Shown piece after piece: positions 1 to 11,157 of a stretch of 64,000 nt of DNA. How positions within the stretch are numbered: the stretch's first letter is position 1; every line of letters begins with the position of its first letter. Source of the DNA: Plutella xylostella (Eukaryota; Arthropoda; Insecta; Lepidoptera; Plutellidae); the NCBI RefSeq assembly GCF_932276165.1, contig NC_063997.1:9062001-9126000 (forward strand), given 5' to 3'. Made by a program: the position numbers and the translations under genes. The notes under the pieces are model-generated. The model saw only the letters and a list, made by a program, of their open reading frames with translations. It did no database searches and was not told the origin of the DNA.

Positions 1-1
1 G

Positions 2-2404
2 AGCACAAGTCAAGATAGAGCGGCAATGGGGCCATGGGGCTATGGAGAAAGAAATGACCGCGGAAAAATTCTGATAGACTTCTGCCTTCAAAATGAGCTA
101 TACATCATGAACAGTTACTTCAAGAAAAACCCTAAAAAGAAATGGACATGGAGATCTCCGGATGGAAAAACATTTAACGAAATAGACTTCATAATGGTCA
201 AGAAAAATAGAATACATAGCATACAAAACATAGAGGTTCTCAACCTAAACTATCCATCAGACCACAGAATGGTACGAGCGTCCCTGAACCTACCCAACAT
301 GCATAAAAAACTCAAATCACGGAAAGAATTCAAACAGAAAAACGCTGCATTTACACCGATAGAGAAAGAGTCACTTAAAAATATTTTCACCAAAATTTAT
401 AATACTAACACCACTCTTACAATGCATAATCCACCATCAATTCAAGAAAGTTATAGAAATATTATTAACACAGTCAAAAGCAGTGTAAATATGCTCCCAC
501 AAGAAAAAAACACAAATAAATTAGACTACATTATTTCTGAAAATGTAAAAAAACTAATATATGAAAGAAATAAATTAAAAGAAAAGCCAGATAAAACACC
601 AGAGGAAAAAAAGCGTCTCAAGAATCTTTACAATAGAGCAAGAAAATGTATTAAGAAGAATAAAGATAATTATAAATTAGATATCATTAAAGAAGAATTA
701 GAAACCAGAAGGTCAGTAAAAAGGGGTAACAAACGCCTAAATGAAAATAAAAAATGGGTACCTGCACTCAGGAACAACGCAGGCCAAGTCTCTACAAACA
801 GAATGGACATAATCAATGTTGCCACGAACTTCTACAAAGAACTGTATGATTAACACGATACTCAAAACTTGGAGATAAAGGAAAATGACATAAGCAATGT
901 AGAGAGTGTTCCATACTTCATAGAGAGTGAAATAAGTCAAGCAATTCTAACACTGAAAACCGAAAAAAGTCCAGGTCAAGACGGGGTGACAAATGATGTA
1001 ATTAATGCAATGGCAGAGCCGTTAACTCCCATACTAACTGATTTATTCAATGAAATTCTTAAATACCAAAAAATACCAGAAGAATGGGAAATCTCTGTTA
1101 TAACACTGCTCTACAAAAAGGGAGATCCATTAAATATGAATAACTATAGACCGATAAGTCTCTTGCAAGCAGTATATAAAAAAAAAAAAATATTCACTAA
1201 AGCCCTCTTAACGAGACTGAAAACAAGATTGGAATACGCCCAACTGAGAGAACAAGCTGGGTTTAGAAAGGAATACTCTACTTTAGATCATATATTCACC
1301 GTCAGCCAAATTATTGAAAAGTATAATGAATACAAAAAAGATCTCTACATTGCATTCATAGATTATACGAAAGCATTTGACTCTATATCCCACAATGCTC
1401 TCTGGAACGCTTTAAAAGAACAAGGAATCCACGACACCTATTTGAATGTATTAAAAGAAATTTACAGTAAGAGTAAGGCGTGTGTAAAATTGGAGAGAAA
1501 AGGCGAAACTTTTAATGTGAAGCGTGGAGTAAAACAGGGAGACCCCGTTTCCCCTAACCTATTTACAGCCTTACTCGAATATATATTTAGAAAGCTAGAC
1601 TGGACAGAGCGAGGTTTAAATATCAACGGTGAGTACCTGCACCATCTTCGCTTTGCAGACGATATCGTTATTCTCAGTGAAAATGCCGAAGATCTCTCAT
1701 ACATGCTCCAATCTCTAGATCACGAAAGCAGAAAGTGTGGTCTACATATGAATCCTGAGAAGACATGTATTATGACAAACAGTGAAGTAACCCCAATTCT
1801 TATTCAATCAAAAATCATTGATTATGTAGATGAATATGTGTACTTGGGACAAAACATATCGTTTGGGGATAAAATGGCAGAAATAGAAAGAAGAATAAAG
1901 AAAGCCTGGAGTGCATACTGGTCAATGAAGGATATATTTAAATCTAACATTGATATAAAATTGAAAAAGATAGCAATGGACACAATAGTGACACCGACTT
2001 TACTCTACGGTTGCCAAACATGGCCGATATCAAATGAAGTTATACACAAAATGCAGATCTTTCAAAGAAGCGCAGAAAGAAGCATGCTCGGTCTGACTTT
2101 AAGAAACAAAGTAAGAAATACAATAATTAGAAATACAACAAATATTATTGACGCTGCCAAATTAGTGTGCCAACTAAAATGGAGATGGGCGGGCCACCTA
2201 GCCAGAACAACCGACGGGCGCTGGAGTGAGAAGATGCTACACTGGTACCCGCGCGAGGCGCGCCGCCCCCCCGGCCGGCCGCGCCGTCGCTGGCGGGACG
2301 ACCTCGTGAGCGCCGCCGGCATCAACTGGACGCAGCTCGCCGCCGACAGAGACCAGTGGCGATCGATGGAGGAGGCCTATGCCCAATACTGGGCTACCCA
2401 TTAA
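2..2404 (+). pseudogene. RTE-like LINE ORF (endonuclease C-terminus plus reverse transcriptase), one in-frame stop, open at left edge
   Basis: The frame is open from base 2. It starts inside an APE-type endonuclease (GPWGYGERNDRG; TWRSPDGKTFNEIDFI; SDHRMV) and continues into a reverse transcriptase with SPGQDGVTND, NYRPISLL, FIDYTKAFDSI, GVKQGDPVSP and the catalytic FADD at 1652-1663. The C-terminus is RWAGHLAR...PPGRPRRRW and ends at 2404; its codons at about 2249-2350 are very GC-rich. These motifs are typical of the RTE group. A TAA at 851-853 interrupts the frame, which then resumes in the same phase, so this copy is damaged by one nonsense codon. An A-run at about 1178-1190 adds lysines (VYKKKKIF) where the family usually has a single one. 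The protein would nick target DNA and copy its own RNA into it. The 5' part lies outside the window. Confidence 0.93.
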
Positions 2405-3136
2405 CTTAAACTAAATATAATTCTTAATAAAAAAATGTATATTAAAATAATTACAGGAATGCATATAAATATAATAATGAGCTTATTTAATAAAATAATT
2501 GCATGTACATAATAAATCTAAAAATATATTATTCTATTCTATTCTATACACTATTATATATTGCACTATTATATTAATGTATAATAATGTTAAATGAAAT
2601 GAATGTTATACTAAGTAAGTAAATGAAATACCTATATTAATTAACTATAATTAACTTAAGTTGAATTATAATTTTAATAATTAGATTCATAAATTTTTTT
2701 GCATGATGTAAATGAATTGATAATTTAATATTTAGTTAGAAACACAACTGTATACGAAAGAAATTTTGGGAAATAAAAGGCTTCTTATCTTATATGTTTC
2801 ATTTTATTCAAATTATAAGCATTTATAAATTTTCGTAATTATTAAGAGTCCAAAAAATTGATTTTAATATGGGCGGCAAAATGCCGCCACCCGAGCACTC
2901 GCGTCACAAAAAAAGGCGCGACTACTCTAGGGTTAAGATTACATTATGATATATTTTGTATCCTAATTAAGTTACAATTTGCAAAATTTTATTATGTATA
3001 TTCAATTCTGGTAGGTATAATTTTAGTGTACAAATAAAGAGTACTCTATTTATCTATCTGACTATCTTCTATATTCAAATCAGATCTTACTCGTATAGTT
3101 ATAAATAAAAACTATCACGGGAGTACAAATGTACAG
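2405..3136. other. AT-rich sequence after the RTE ORF, no gene seen
   Basis: No coding frame or recognisable repeat. The first part is presumably the LINE 3' UTR, but I could not place its end. A short (ATTCT)n stretch lies near 2530, and a locally GC-richer patch at 2870-2935 reads GGGCGGCAAAATGCCGCC. Confidence 0.4.
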
Positions 3137-3212
3137 CGGGTGAATCGCATGCGGGTCACCTCTGACTACCCCTTCGGGGAGTACAGTCGTGTGTATATGT
3201 TTGTATGTGTTC
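3137..3212 (+). repeat. Diverged 3' tail of the SINE-A family
   Basis: CACCTCTGACTACCCC...GGGGAGTACAGT followed by GTGTGTATATG resembles the 3' end of the SINE-A copies at 7899 and 9821 (CACCTCTGCCTACCCC, GGGAGTACATTAG, then TG-rich tail). The tRNA-like head is missing, so it is a 5'-truncated or old copy. From 3213 to 3529 I see nothing recognisable. Confidence 0.5.
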
Positions 3213-3529
3213 TAATAAATGCCCGATCGTGCTTCCTCTAAAACTAAAAAAAGGCATTCTAATGATCATCCATGATAGGGTACTAAGTGACTTAAGACAA
3301 ACACACTACACTAATGTATAACGCTCTCTCTTTCCGGGTTAAAAACGAACTTGATTAAACTGCAAACAAAATGCTAGACAATAACGGAGCCATGCAATTT
3401 CACAGCAAACTGCTCATGTTTCCATCCCAAGATGGCGGAGTCTGTAGGGTTAAGCGAGTAGTAAAGTTTATGTTTGTATTCATCCGGGAAACTTGACATA
3501 AATATCAAGACGCCCGCGTCTCTCCTGGG

Positions 3530-3656
3530 GGGCTAGCATGGGGTGCATTCAAGACGTGACAAAAGTTTTGCATCGCGCTCACTCACATCGCGCAGCCTCA
3601 TGAGCGAGCGCGACGGAGAACTTTTGTCACTTCTTAATTGCGCGCCATGCTAGCCC
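3530..3656. mobile_element. Palindromic MITE, family P (copy 1)
   Basis: GGGCTAGCATG at the left end is matched by CATGCTAGCCC at the right end. The arms continue inward through GTGACAAAAGTT / AACTTTTGTCAC, with CG-rich segments CATCGCGCTCACTCAC and GAGCGAGCGCGACGG flanking the centre. A second copy in the opposite orientation is at 25789-25922. There is no coding capacity and no clear target duplication here. Confidence 0.8.
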
Positions 3657-4074
3657 TTCAGTTTGCAGCAACCTACATTACAAGGCTTTATTGACTTAGC
3701 TGAAGCTTGTCTGCCTCAATATCCCGCTTTTGTGAGAGATCGACTGGTAATAAGTCATAACTTAGGGCCACTTTTACCAAACGCTAAACGTATATAAGGG
3801 CGGCTTGCAAGAACGTCTTAAAACTCGATTTTGTTCAACTTAAGCTCAGTTTAAGCGTAAATCAGCAAAATCCTCTTGCACGATCTCGATTTAGTGTCAA
3901 ATCTCGATTTAGAGAAACGTCAAAATTAAACCGCCAATATCTCGGTTTTACGCGTAAATCGAGATTTAACTTCCTTGTCAAATGTCAAAAGCAATCTTTG
4001 AAGTATTCTTTTTGGTTGTTTTGTTGTTAGTAATTAGAATTTCTAGTTAACTTACTCGGTAATATCAAAAATGT

Positions 4075-4279
4075 TCGAGGCGATGGGATATGCTCCCAGC
4101 CAATGCCAGCACTCTATGCAGTTGCGGAAGCCTCCAGACTACGTCACACCTTATAGAGTGCCCTAATGCCCCAAAGTGCAGTCAAGGAGACCTGATGAAG
4201 GCCAATGACCTCGCAATAAGAGTAGCAAAACACTGGAGGAAGTTAGCTTAGTGCATTTACACGATAGAAGAAGAAGAAG
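4075..4279 (+). mobile_element. Short 5'-truncated LINE 3' end with GAA tail
   Basis: The insert is flanked by an exact 11-bp duplication ATCAAAAATGT (4064-4074 and 4280-4290). The frame starting at 4081 encodes the C-terminal end of a non-LTR retrotransposon ORF2, including a CCHC knuckle (CSCGSLQTTSHLIEC), and stops at about 4249-4251. A (GAA)n tail at about 4265-4279 ends the copy. It inserted inside the Harbinger-type element. Confidence 0.85.
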
Positions 4280-4350
4280 ATCAAAAATGTATTACTCAGA
4301 CGACGATAAATAGAAATGATTGAATATTTGAATACCCCTTACTTTTATAG

Positions 4351-4529
4351 GAGGGTTAACTACTAAAATAACAGATTTTTTTCGTGCTTATCGAGATGAT
4401 GAATTTATTAAAAGCTTTCGTCTTACAAAAAATACCACAACAATCTATATAGACCAACCTCCTCGTGCCTTACAGTCTGGGAACAATGCAAGAACTTCGC
4501 TGATCAATAACTATTTTGCAAGGTTATAG
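4351..4529 (+). pseudogene. HARBI1-like transposase remnant (N- and C-terminal pieces fused)
   Basis: After a likely splice acceptor (TTACTTTTATAG ending at 4350), the open frame encodes DFFRAYRDDEFIKSFRLTK, which resembles the N-terminal region of Harbinger nucleases. It runs straight into SGNNARTSLINNYFARL and a stop at 4527-4529, which resembles the family's C-terminus. The catalytic DDE core is absent. The simplest reading is an internal deletion fusing the two ends. The match is by pattern recognition only. Confidence 0.55.
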
Positions 4530-5809
4530 CGTCACCAGTACCAAACACCAGTTGATTTAAAAACATGTTTATTATTATAAATTACCACTGTATATTATAT
4601 ACCTAAATCTTAAAATATGGCTTGTTGTTTTATTTTGCTTGATGATTGTTTCGCTTCTTTACTTAAATTATTGAATGTTGTTTGGCATTCCTGTGGGGGG
4701 AGATTAACATCAGCCGACACCGTTTCCCAGTCTTATCCATGGAGCTCCACTGTCTGAACTACAGACGCGTGTAAAACTTTGCTATCTAGGTATATCTGCA
4801 AACATAAAAATCGAGTCATAAAAATTAGAGTAAATCACAGTACTCTAGCTACCTACATACTTTATTACCTACTATTATACAATTTATTGCCAATTTTTAT
4901 TTTGTAAGTAGCCATATGGCTAGATATAATAATAGAACTTACTTGAGATCTGCATTTTTTCACTTGAGTGCTGTTTTTTCGTCTTTGTTTTCAGGTTTTT
5001 GTACCTACCAGTAAATTCTCAGTAGTTCTGGGTACATAAGTGGTGTTGGCGTTATATTATTCTTTACTCAGCATCTTCCAAGCCTTCTGTTTTTCGGCTA
5101 CGGTCTAACCATCAGTTTTTTTTATTTTCAATTATGAAATTATATGTGTCTACGAGGTTACATAAAAGCATACTTTCGTCACATGTAAAATTGGGTGCCC
5201 GTTGGTGTTTTTTACCTTCCATTTTTATAATTTATCAATTAGGTATTTATATTTCGGTAACTGCACACGGTTGTTTGTTTATCAAGTGACAGTAACACTC
5301 GGTGACTGGACTGACATGTGACGACAAGTATATTTCATTTCACCCAAAATATTAGCCTACTTAATTGGAAACTATCAAATTTTAAATCAAATAGTGTATA
5401 ACGAATCGTATAGACCGAATGAGAAATTGAATGATATGATAAACTAGGTTTTGTTAAATCGTTTTAGAAAAACCATGGCGCAAGACAGTTTTAAATCGTT
5501 TTAAATAAAAATCAGTTTAGTGTTAAGAAACGTTTAGTAAAGCTATGCTTAGGGGTTCTTTTCTGCAAGCCGCCCTAAAATAGTATATTTAAATCAAATT
5601 TTAAATACATTATGTGCTGACAGACGTTTGTCAGGCGACTAAATAGGCGTTTGGTGAGATATACTGGAGGCGTGATCGTATTTAATTATTTAACAAATCA
5701 AAGTGACAGTTAGTCCGGTGTTGACAAATGTAAAAGATGAACTTCAAATTGAACTATCATTGATTTATTGTCCTCTTTGATTTGGCGGCATTACAATGTT
5801 TGAAATTTA

Positions 5810-5837
5810 CATAGACTTAGTATATACTAAGTCTATG
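5810..5837. repeat. Perfect 28-bp palindrome
   Basis: The half-site CATAGACTTAGTAT is followed immediately by its exact reverse complement. A related imperfect pair, CATAGACTAATA / TAGTCTATG, occurs near 47143-47165. Confidence 0.85.
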
Positions 5838-5853
5838 GAAATTTATGACTTTA

Positions 5854-5995
5854 AGCCCCTGTTCCACAATGTCTGGTTAGTCGCTACCTGTCGGGTAAAA
5901 TACATGCTGTCACTGTCTAAAAAATAATAACAGAAAGTGACAGCATGTATTTTATCCGTCAGGTAGCCACTAACCAGACATTGTGGAACAGACCC
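5854..5995. mobile_element. Foldback MITE with TTA target duplication
   Basis: Two arms of nearly 60 bp (GTTCCACAATGTCTGGTTAG outer; CATGCTGTCACT inner) flank a short AT-rich loop. It is bounded by TTA at 5851-5853 and 5996-5998, consistent with a Tourist/Harbinger-type MITE. The right-hand TTA is also the left duplication of the next element. Confidence 0.85.
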
Positions 5996-5998
5996 TTA

Positions 5999-6145
5999 CC
6001 CCCTTATTCATAGAGAAGTTACAAAACGTTTTAACTAATAAACTGTTTTGTCCCTCTCCGACAAAGAACAATTTGTTCGTTGACAGAGAGGGACAAAACA
6101 GTTTATTAGTTAAAACGTCTTGTAACTTTTCTATGAATAAGGGGG
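5999..6145. mobile_element. 147-bp foldback MITE with TTA target duplication
   Basis: Arms of about 60 bp (CCCCCTTATTCATAGA outer; CTGTTTTGTCCCTCT inner) surround a short loop. TTA flanks it at 5996-5998 and 6146-6148. A small reading frame across it (5983-6192) is an artefact of the hairpin. From 6150 to 7001 I see nothing recognisable. Confidence 0.9.
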
Positions 6146-7004
6146 TTAGTCTTTTAAGGTGCTCAATCTTATCAAAAGCAAAATGTAGTTAGGTATCTAT
6201 ACTTATAATATTTTTAACAGTTACATCTTTTAAAATTTTGTTACAATAAATAGGTTCTATTTAGTGATTATATCAAAGATACTAAGCAAATATAAAATTA
6301 GTATTCTCTGAATAATTAAATAAATCAAATATTATAATGACAGAATAAGTGCATTTTGAAACACCTTTTTTATGTTTGTTTACAATCATTTAAATACGAT
6401 CACGACTCGAGTATAGAGTACTTTTTATGTTTACCTGGACTTTTATTGTTACGTAACGTATTTAAATAAAATGTGCTTCCTAAATTTAAAAATAACGTGT
6501 GGCCATACATTCATATTCATATTCACGTCTAAAATAGATTCACACAAAACAAAGTTATTATAAAGTCAGATTAAAAATGCACACAGACCCTCTGTACGAA
6601 ATTCCCTGTCAATGTGAAACACTGCTGCCGTAGAAAGACCCATGCAGCCAGCGAGCTTTCACGACTCAATTTAAAACGGATGGATGATATATTCATGCGG
6701 ATGACAGAAAGGTCAGCCTGTCTATTCTTCCTATACGTTACCGTATGAATATGTATGAGTAAACTCGCCTATGTTCAAAACTATCAACAGGATTTCTATA
6801 GATTTTTTACGCAGAAGCTTCACAATTAAGTACAAAACTCCGTTGAGGTCCCCGGGGCTCCGAGTTGACTCTTCTGTCCCTGATATTGTAAAACTTTCCA
6901 TCGTCACAATCTACATAAAAATGAGGCCAGGGTTAGCGAGGTCCCCAGTGACAGATGAAAACCTTTTGAACTGTTAATTTTGTTTGCATAACAAATGGCA
7001 GTAA

Positions 7005-7319
7005 CGGCCCTATTCCACTAAATCGGTGATTTGAGTGTGAGAAAAGTATTGGTCAAAAATATCCCGCTTAGTTTACTAGGTCTGAATCCAATGCAAATAT
7101 CGCAAAATAATCGCTGAACAGTTTAGTGTGTAGTTATGTTTAATAGCACTAGGGTTAATCTCTGATTATCATTTATTTTTGAAACTGATTATAGATGTTA
7201 TTCCATGTATGTATGTATATAGAGAAAATTACGCTTTCCTATACCCAACCATTCCATATTCTGCCGATTACTTGATTTACAACGAACCAACAAGATACCT
7301 ACTTAGTGGAAAAAGCCCC
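7005..7319. mobile_element. 315-bp MITE with TAA target duplication
   Basis: The left end CGGCCCTATTCCACTAAAT matches the right end ACTTAGTGGAAAAAGCCCC in inverted orientation, and TAA flanks both (7002-7004 and 7320-7322). No coding capacity. This fits the PIF/Harbinger MITE pattern of the neighbouring elements. From 7323 to 7885 I see nothing recognisable. Confidence 0.8.
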
Positions 7320-7898
7320 TAACTTTGTAACATTTTGTCCCTCGGGGTTCCAGTTAACAGTGGATACGAAGACGTTCGAAAAATAAGCGAATGAATGTAT
7401 CCTAGAAGTTTAAAAGTTATAATGACTTCTATAACGCCGAGTCAGTCTGGGATGGGCCTATAATTATTATGTTTTGTTGCATATTTATGATTATAATGAG
7501 TACTTAGATAACTATTCATCGAAAACATAACTTGTAAAACAACCAAGTCTAGCAATTAAACCGTATAAGTATAGTTGTGAGATCCACGTGGTAAGTAGGT
7601 ATTGAATACTATTTATGGGTTCTCCTATTCTGATTTATAAATTACTGTATTTCTTAGAATTTTTTTTGACGTAATAAAAACAATTTTTTTTTCTCCCATT
7701 CCCACAGAAATGGCTCAGTGTTGAGTGCAATACAATAAAATTAAACTTCTCAGCACCTGCAGGCTGCACCTAATGGCAGTGATTTAGAGAACTAAGTGCC
7801 TTCAGAGGTGGTTTAAGCGGTATTGAAGCCGCAAATAAAATACACTAGGATGCAATGAAATCTGTGAAAATAAATATACGATAACTTATAAAAGTAAC

Positions 7899-8166
7899 GA
7901 CCGAATGGGGTAGTGGTTATATAGTGGCCTGACTACTGAGCCGATGGTCCCGGGTTCGATTCCCGGCTGGGGCAGATATTTGTTTAAACACGGATATTTT
8001 TGTTGTCGGGTCTTGGATGTGCCCGTAAAATGGCAATAGGCGCGCCCCCTATTACATTGGGACTAACATAACGCTCTGGCGTAAATTGGGTGCAGCAATG
8101 CACCTCTGCCTACCCCGCAAGGGAGTACATTAGTACAAGGCGTGAGTGTGTGTGTGTGTGTTTTTT
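7899..8166 (+). mobile_element. tRNA-derived SINE, family A (full copy)
   Basis: The head GACCGAATGGGGTAGTGGTT (A-box-like) and GGTTCGATTCC (B box) form a tRNA-like RNA polymerase III promoter. The body has GGATGTGCCCGTAAAATGGC and ends with CCCCGCAAGGGAGTACATTA and a (TG)n tail. A 13-bp duplication TTATAAAAGTAAC flanks it (7886-7898, 8167-8179), proving retrotransposition. Confidence 0.92.
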
Positions 8167-8179
8167 TTATAAAAGTAAC

Positions 8180-9273
8180 TGGCACGTTATTACTTAATTA
8201 GGTCGGGTAAAATACACTCACGAGCAATTGAAGAGTTCCAGTTACAAAAACACCAAATTACTCCTTAACGAAGAGGCTTGATAATGCCGTCTGAAATATT
8301 GAAGTAGGTAGGTACATTTAAAAACGTAAATATTGCGTTCAAATTTTAAATTAGATGTTTAAAAAAATTGTGTTGAAATTTTGTAAATGGAACTTTGTCT
8401 CTTCTAGCTGGAGTGTTGTTTGGTTACACATGTCTTGGTTAATAAAAATATCACATTTTTTTACAAGAGAAAAGCATAACGGTAAAACACGTATTGTGGA
8501 TAATACCGGTAAACACCCACTCCACTATGTAGGTCATGCTAAGCTCAAATTTTCTATTCAAAACCGCCCGTGTTTATAAATACGCTGCACATTTTAAACG
8601 AACTACCCTCATTTGGAGCTGTTTTACAAGCATTGTGTATAAAGCATTTTCCTCCCACTGAAATATTAAACTGACTAATAATGTTAAAATGCTACTGCAG
8701 TGTGCTTGCAACTTTATTTGGTGCAATTAAGTATATCAGTAGTAGTAAAACGTTAGCCATCTCATTTTCATGTGTTACCCAGGGCATAGACTAATGCAAT
8801 GTTAAATGTGGATATACTCGACGGTTGTATGCAATTTTTTAAGAACGTTACGATTGGAGTGTTTTTGTCAGCATTTGAAAGGTAACACGGTTTATGATAA
8901 GAGCCTTTTTTATCAAAAGCTGCTCCTTTAATTTTCAGTACCTTAAAGTTTTACTGTAAATCATCTGATTAATAAAAAAAAAAAAATCGAGGACATGTTG
9001 CCTCTACTTTGCAATTTAGTATATTTTATACTCTTTGATGTAGTGTAACCCCCACACATATTTAAATTTCAGTTTTAATAGCTACCTTCAGTAAAACGCA
9101 ATAAAGCTCAATGTTCCTTCGTATACTTTTTCTGTTACTTTGAGGTAGATAAACGAGTTCAGGGAGGTCACTCTACCCCCGACTCTACGAGTACGTGACT
9201 TTCGGAGCGCTGCTGCTTACCACGACTCTATCTCGTTGTATTAAAAGCTATATTAGCTATTGCATTACAGCTT
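8180..9273. other. No gene or recognisable repeat seen
   Basis: AT-rich sequence with only short, non-homologous open frames (for example 8355-8579). Confidence 0.4.
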
Positions 9274-9609
9274 CTATTCTATTCCATTCTATTCTCTGTG
9301 GGGGTGTAAGTACCTGCACCTGGCTCTCTCGAGTGGAACCTTTGTGCATATCCCCAAGGTCTAAACTGCCTTCCTAATCTTGGACCATTTCCCACCAAGC
9401 TGGTCCACTGCGGGTTGGTGGACTCACATATCTAGATGTGCTAAATCTAGATATGCAGGTTTCCTCACGATGTTTTCCTTCACCGTAAGAACGATGGTAT
9501 AAATTGTACTGAAGTTAAAAGAACTCATTGGTACATGTCAGCGCCGGGATTCGAACCCGCATCTCTTGCGTGAGAAGCGGGCGCTTACCCGACTGAGCTA
9601 CCACCGCTC
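9274..9609 (-). mobile_element. tRNA-derived SINE, family C (minus strand)
   Basis: Read on the minus strand, it starts GAGCGGTGGTAGCTCAGTCG (A box) and has GGGTTCGAATCCCGGC (B box). The body contains GGTGAAGGAAAACATCGTGA and a palindromic ATATCTAGATTTAGC segment, and the tail is (AGAAT)n. An imperfect duplication CATTACAGCTTC / CATTACGGCTTTC flanks it. Other copies: 11690, 25164 and 49886. Confidence 0.9.
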
Positions 9610-9820
9610 TACATTACGGCTTTCCCTCGTTAGTATTTTATCAATGTAGAGTACCTGCCCTCCAGCCTACATTTATTCGTTTTTCGTGTTCTTCCGACCC
9701 GACACGACGGCGAATAATTAACACCATCTATTAATTAACTCTTGAGTTTTTACAGCGAGGTCGCAGTGATTTGTTAGCCGAGCCGGCTGTTTCTTTGTGA
9801 TATTTATAAAAAAACGAACG

Positions 9821-10090
9821 ACGACCGAATGGCGTAGTGGTTAGTGACCCTGACTACTGAGCCGAAGGTCCCGGGTTCGATTCCCGGCTGGGGCAGATAT
9901 TTGTTTAAACACAGATATTTGTTCTCGGGTCTTGGATGTGCCCGTAAAATGGCAATAGGCCCGCCTCCTATTACGAGTACATTGGGACTAACAGAACACT
10001 CTGGCGAAAAGTGCGTGCTGCAATGCACCTCTGCCTACCCCGCAAGGGAGTACATTAGTACAAGGCGTAAGTGTGTGTGTGTGTGTTGTG
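9821..10090 (+). mobile_element. tRNA-derived SINE, family A
   Basis: The head ACGACCGAATGGCGTAGTGG, the B box GGTTCGATTCC and the same body and (TG)n tail as the 7899 copy. The flanks are AT homopolymer-like and hide any target duplication. Confidence 0.9.
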
Positions 10091-10109
10091 TGTATTTTTT
10101 AAAAAAAAA

Positions 10110-11150
10110 GTAAGTATTTTTAAAAAAAAAGGTACCGCTCTAAAATATTTATTTCAATTATTTTAATTCTCTTATCACTGCGCTCCAAGTTGAAAATAGT
10201 TCGGAAACGACAATGTTTTTTAAATATCTGAATAAATAATTATTAAAAATCATGGGTATTTTAATGTTGTAGAACAAAAGCGAATCAGTTAATTTTGATT
10301 AAGTACCTAATATACACAATAAGGTAAAATACATTTCCATGAATTCTTAAATAAACGAACTGGACAGAATAGAACAAAATAGAGTTAACCAGAGTCAATA
10401 GTAATTAATAGTTTAGAAGTCAAACAATTTACCGCCTATCTATGTACCCCCTCCCTTCTGGCCTTACCCCACCCCCTAGCATCTTCACTATCTGTCACTG
10501 ATTAACTATAAAATAGTTCAGTCTGGGGTACCAAAACTTGACTGTTTTCAGGTAGATTTGTCACTCGATTGCATTGTGACTCATAAACGAAAAATACGAA
10601 TAAATACCACTGAATCTCAAAATCTACAACTAAAAGATTTATTAATAGATATTATTATTATTAATAATGTTCATTAGTTAAGGCAACTAATAGGCCCATA
10701 GAAACATAAATTAAATGGGTATTATTCTTATCTTATACTCTTGCACTATCGGGGGATTTCATTGTCAAAAAGGAACTGTTTGAATAGTAGTAGAAGAAAT
10801 ACCAATTTATATTTAATAAATGAACTTTATTTACTTTTCAATAATGAATTCACAACTTTTTTACCACCACGCACAACAAAAACTTTGTTCAACACTGGCT
10901 CAGAGACAGCCCCTGCGATATGCAAAGGAAAATCGTTCCGACGTGGACCCAGCGGACACTTATTGGAAATGTGTTCATCCATTTGGAACAGAACGCTGAG
11001 TATGAATGGCATCCCCAATCGAACGAGAGATGAATTGAATCTTTGTTATGTTCAATCAAACATGCCATCAAATTTAGATACGAGGTTTTAGGTCACAAAA
11101 AATAGAATACAAATAAGGAATGGTATCGGTAGAAAGTCAAACGTGGTAAT
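10110..11150. other. Mostly featureless; one unassigned 116-codon frame at 10741-11091
   Basis: The frame at 10741-11091 (+) starts without a recognisable upstream signal and matches no family I know. A serine/arginine-rich stretch and scattered cysteines are all that can be said. It overlaps two minus-strand frames and is probably not a gene. Confidence 0.3.
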
Positions 11151-11157
11151 ATCAACT

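Larger units (their letters stand above)
3798..5575. mobile_element. PIF/Harbinger-type DNA transposon, deletion derivative
   Basis: Termini GGGCGGCTTGCA and TGCAAGCCGCCC form a perfect 12-bp inverted repeat flanked by TAA on both sides (3795-3797 and 5576-5578). Removing the element and one TAA gives the uninterrupted sequence seen at 48650. TAA/TTA target duplication is the hallmark of PIF/Harbinger. A transposase remnant inside (4351-4529) agrees with that assignment. Subterminal CTCGATTTAG motifs recur near the left end. It carries a nested LINE fragment at 4075-4279. A solo end of a related copy lies at 62325-62411. Confidence 0.85.
3763..5668. mobile_element. Foldback MITE, family T (copy 1), split by a Harbinger-type element
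   Basis: The left part AGGGCCACTTTTACCAAACG...AACGTATA and the right part TTTAAATCAAATTTTAAATAC...GGCGTTTGGTGAGAT belong to a repeat also found at 45202 and 48650. Between them sits the 1,778-bp element at 3798-5575. The 48650 copy reads GTCGTATATAAAATAG without an insert, so it is a natural empty site. Terminal inverted repeats read GGGYCACTTTTACCAAA. Confidence 0.7.

Noticed and set aside
9804..10028. Reading frames over SINE copies (9804-10028 minus, 9844-10113 plus, 11658-11918 minus, 25266-25457, 46253-46450, 59001-59261)
   Set aside because: They translate SINE sequence in arbitrary frames; similar peptides recur only because the SINEs recur.
10741..11091. 116-codon frame considered as a gene
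   Set aside because: No domain, no start context or splice signals, and overlap with other frames of similar length.
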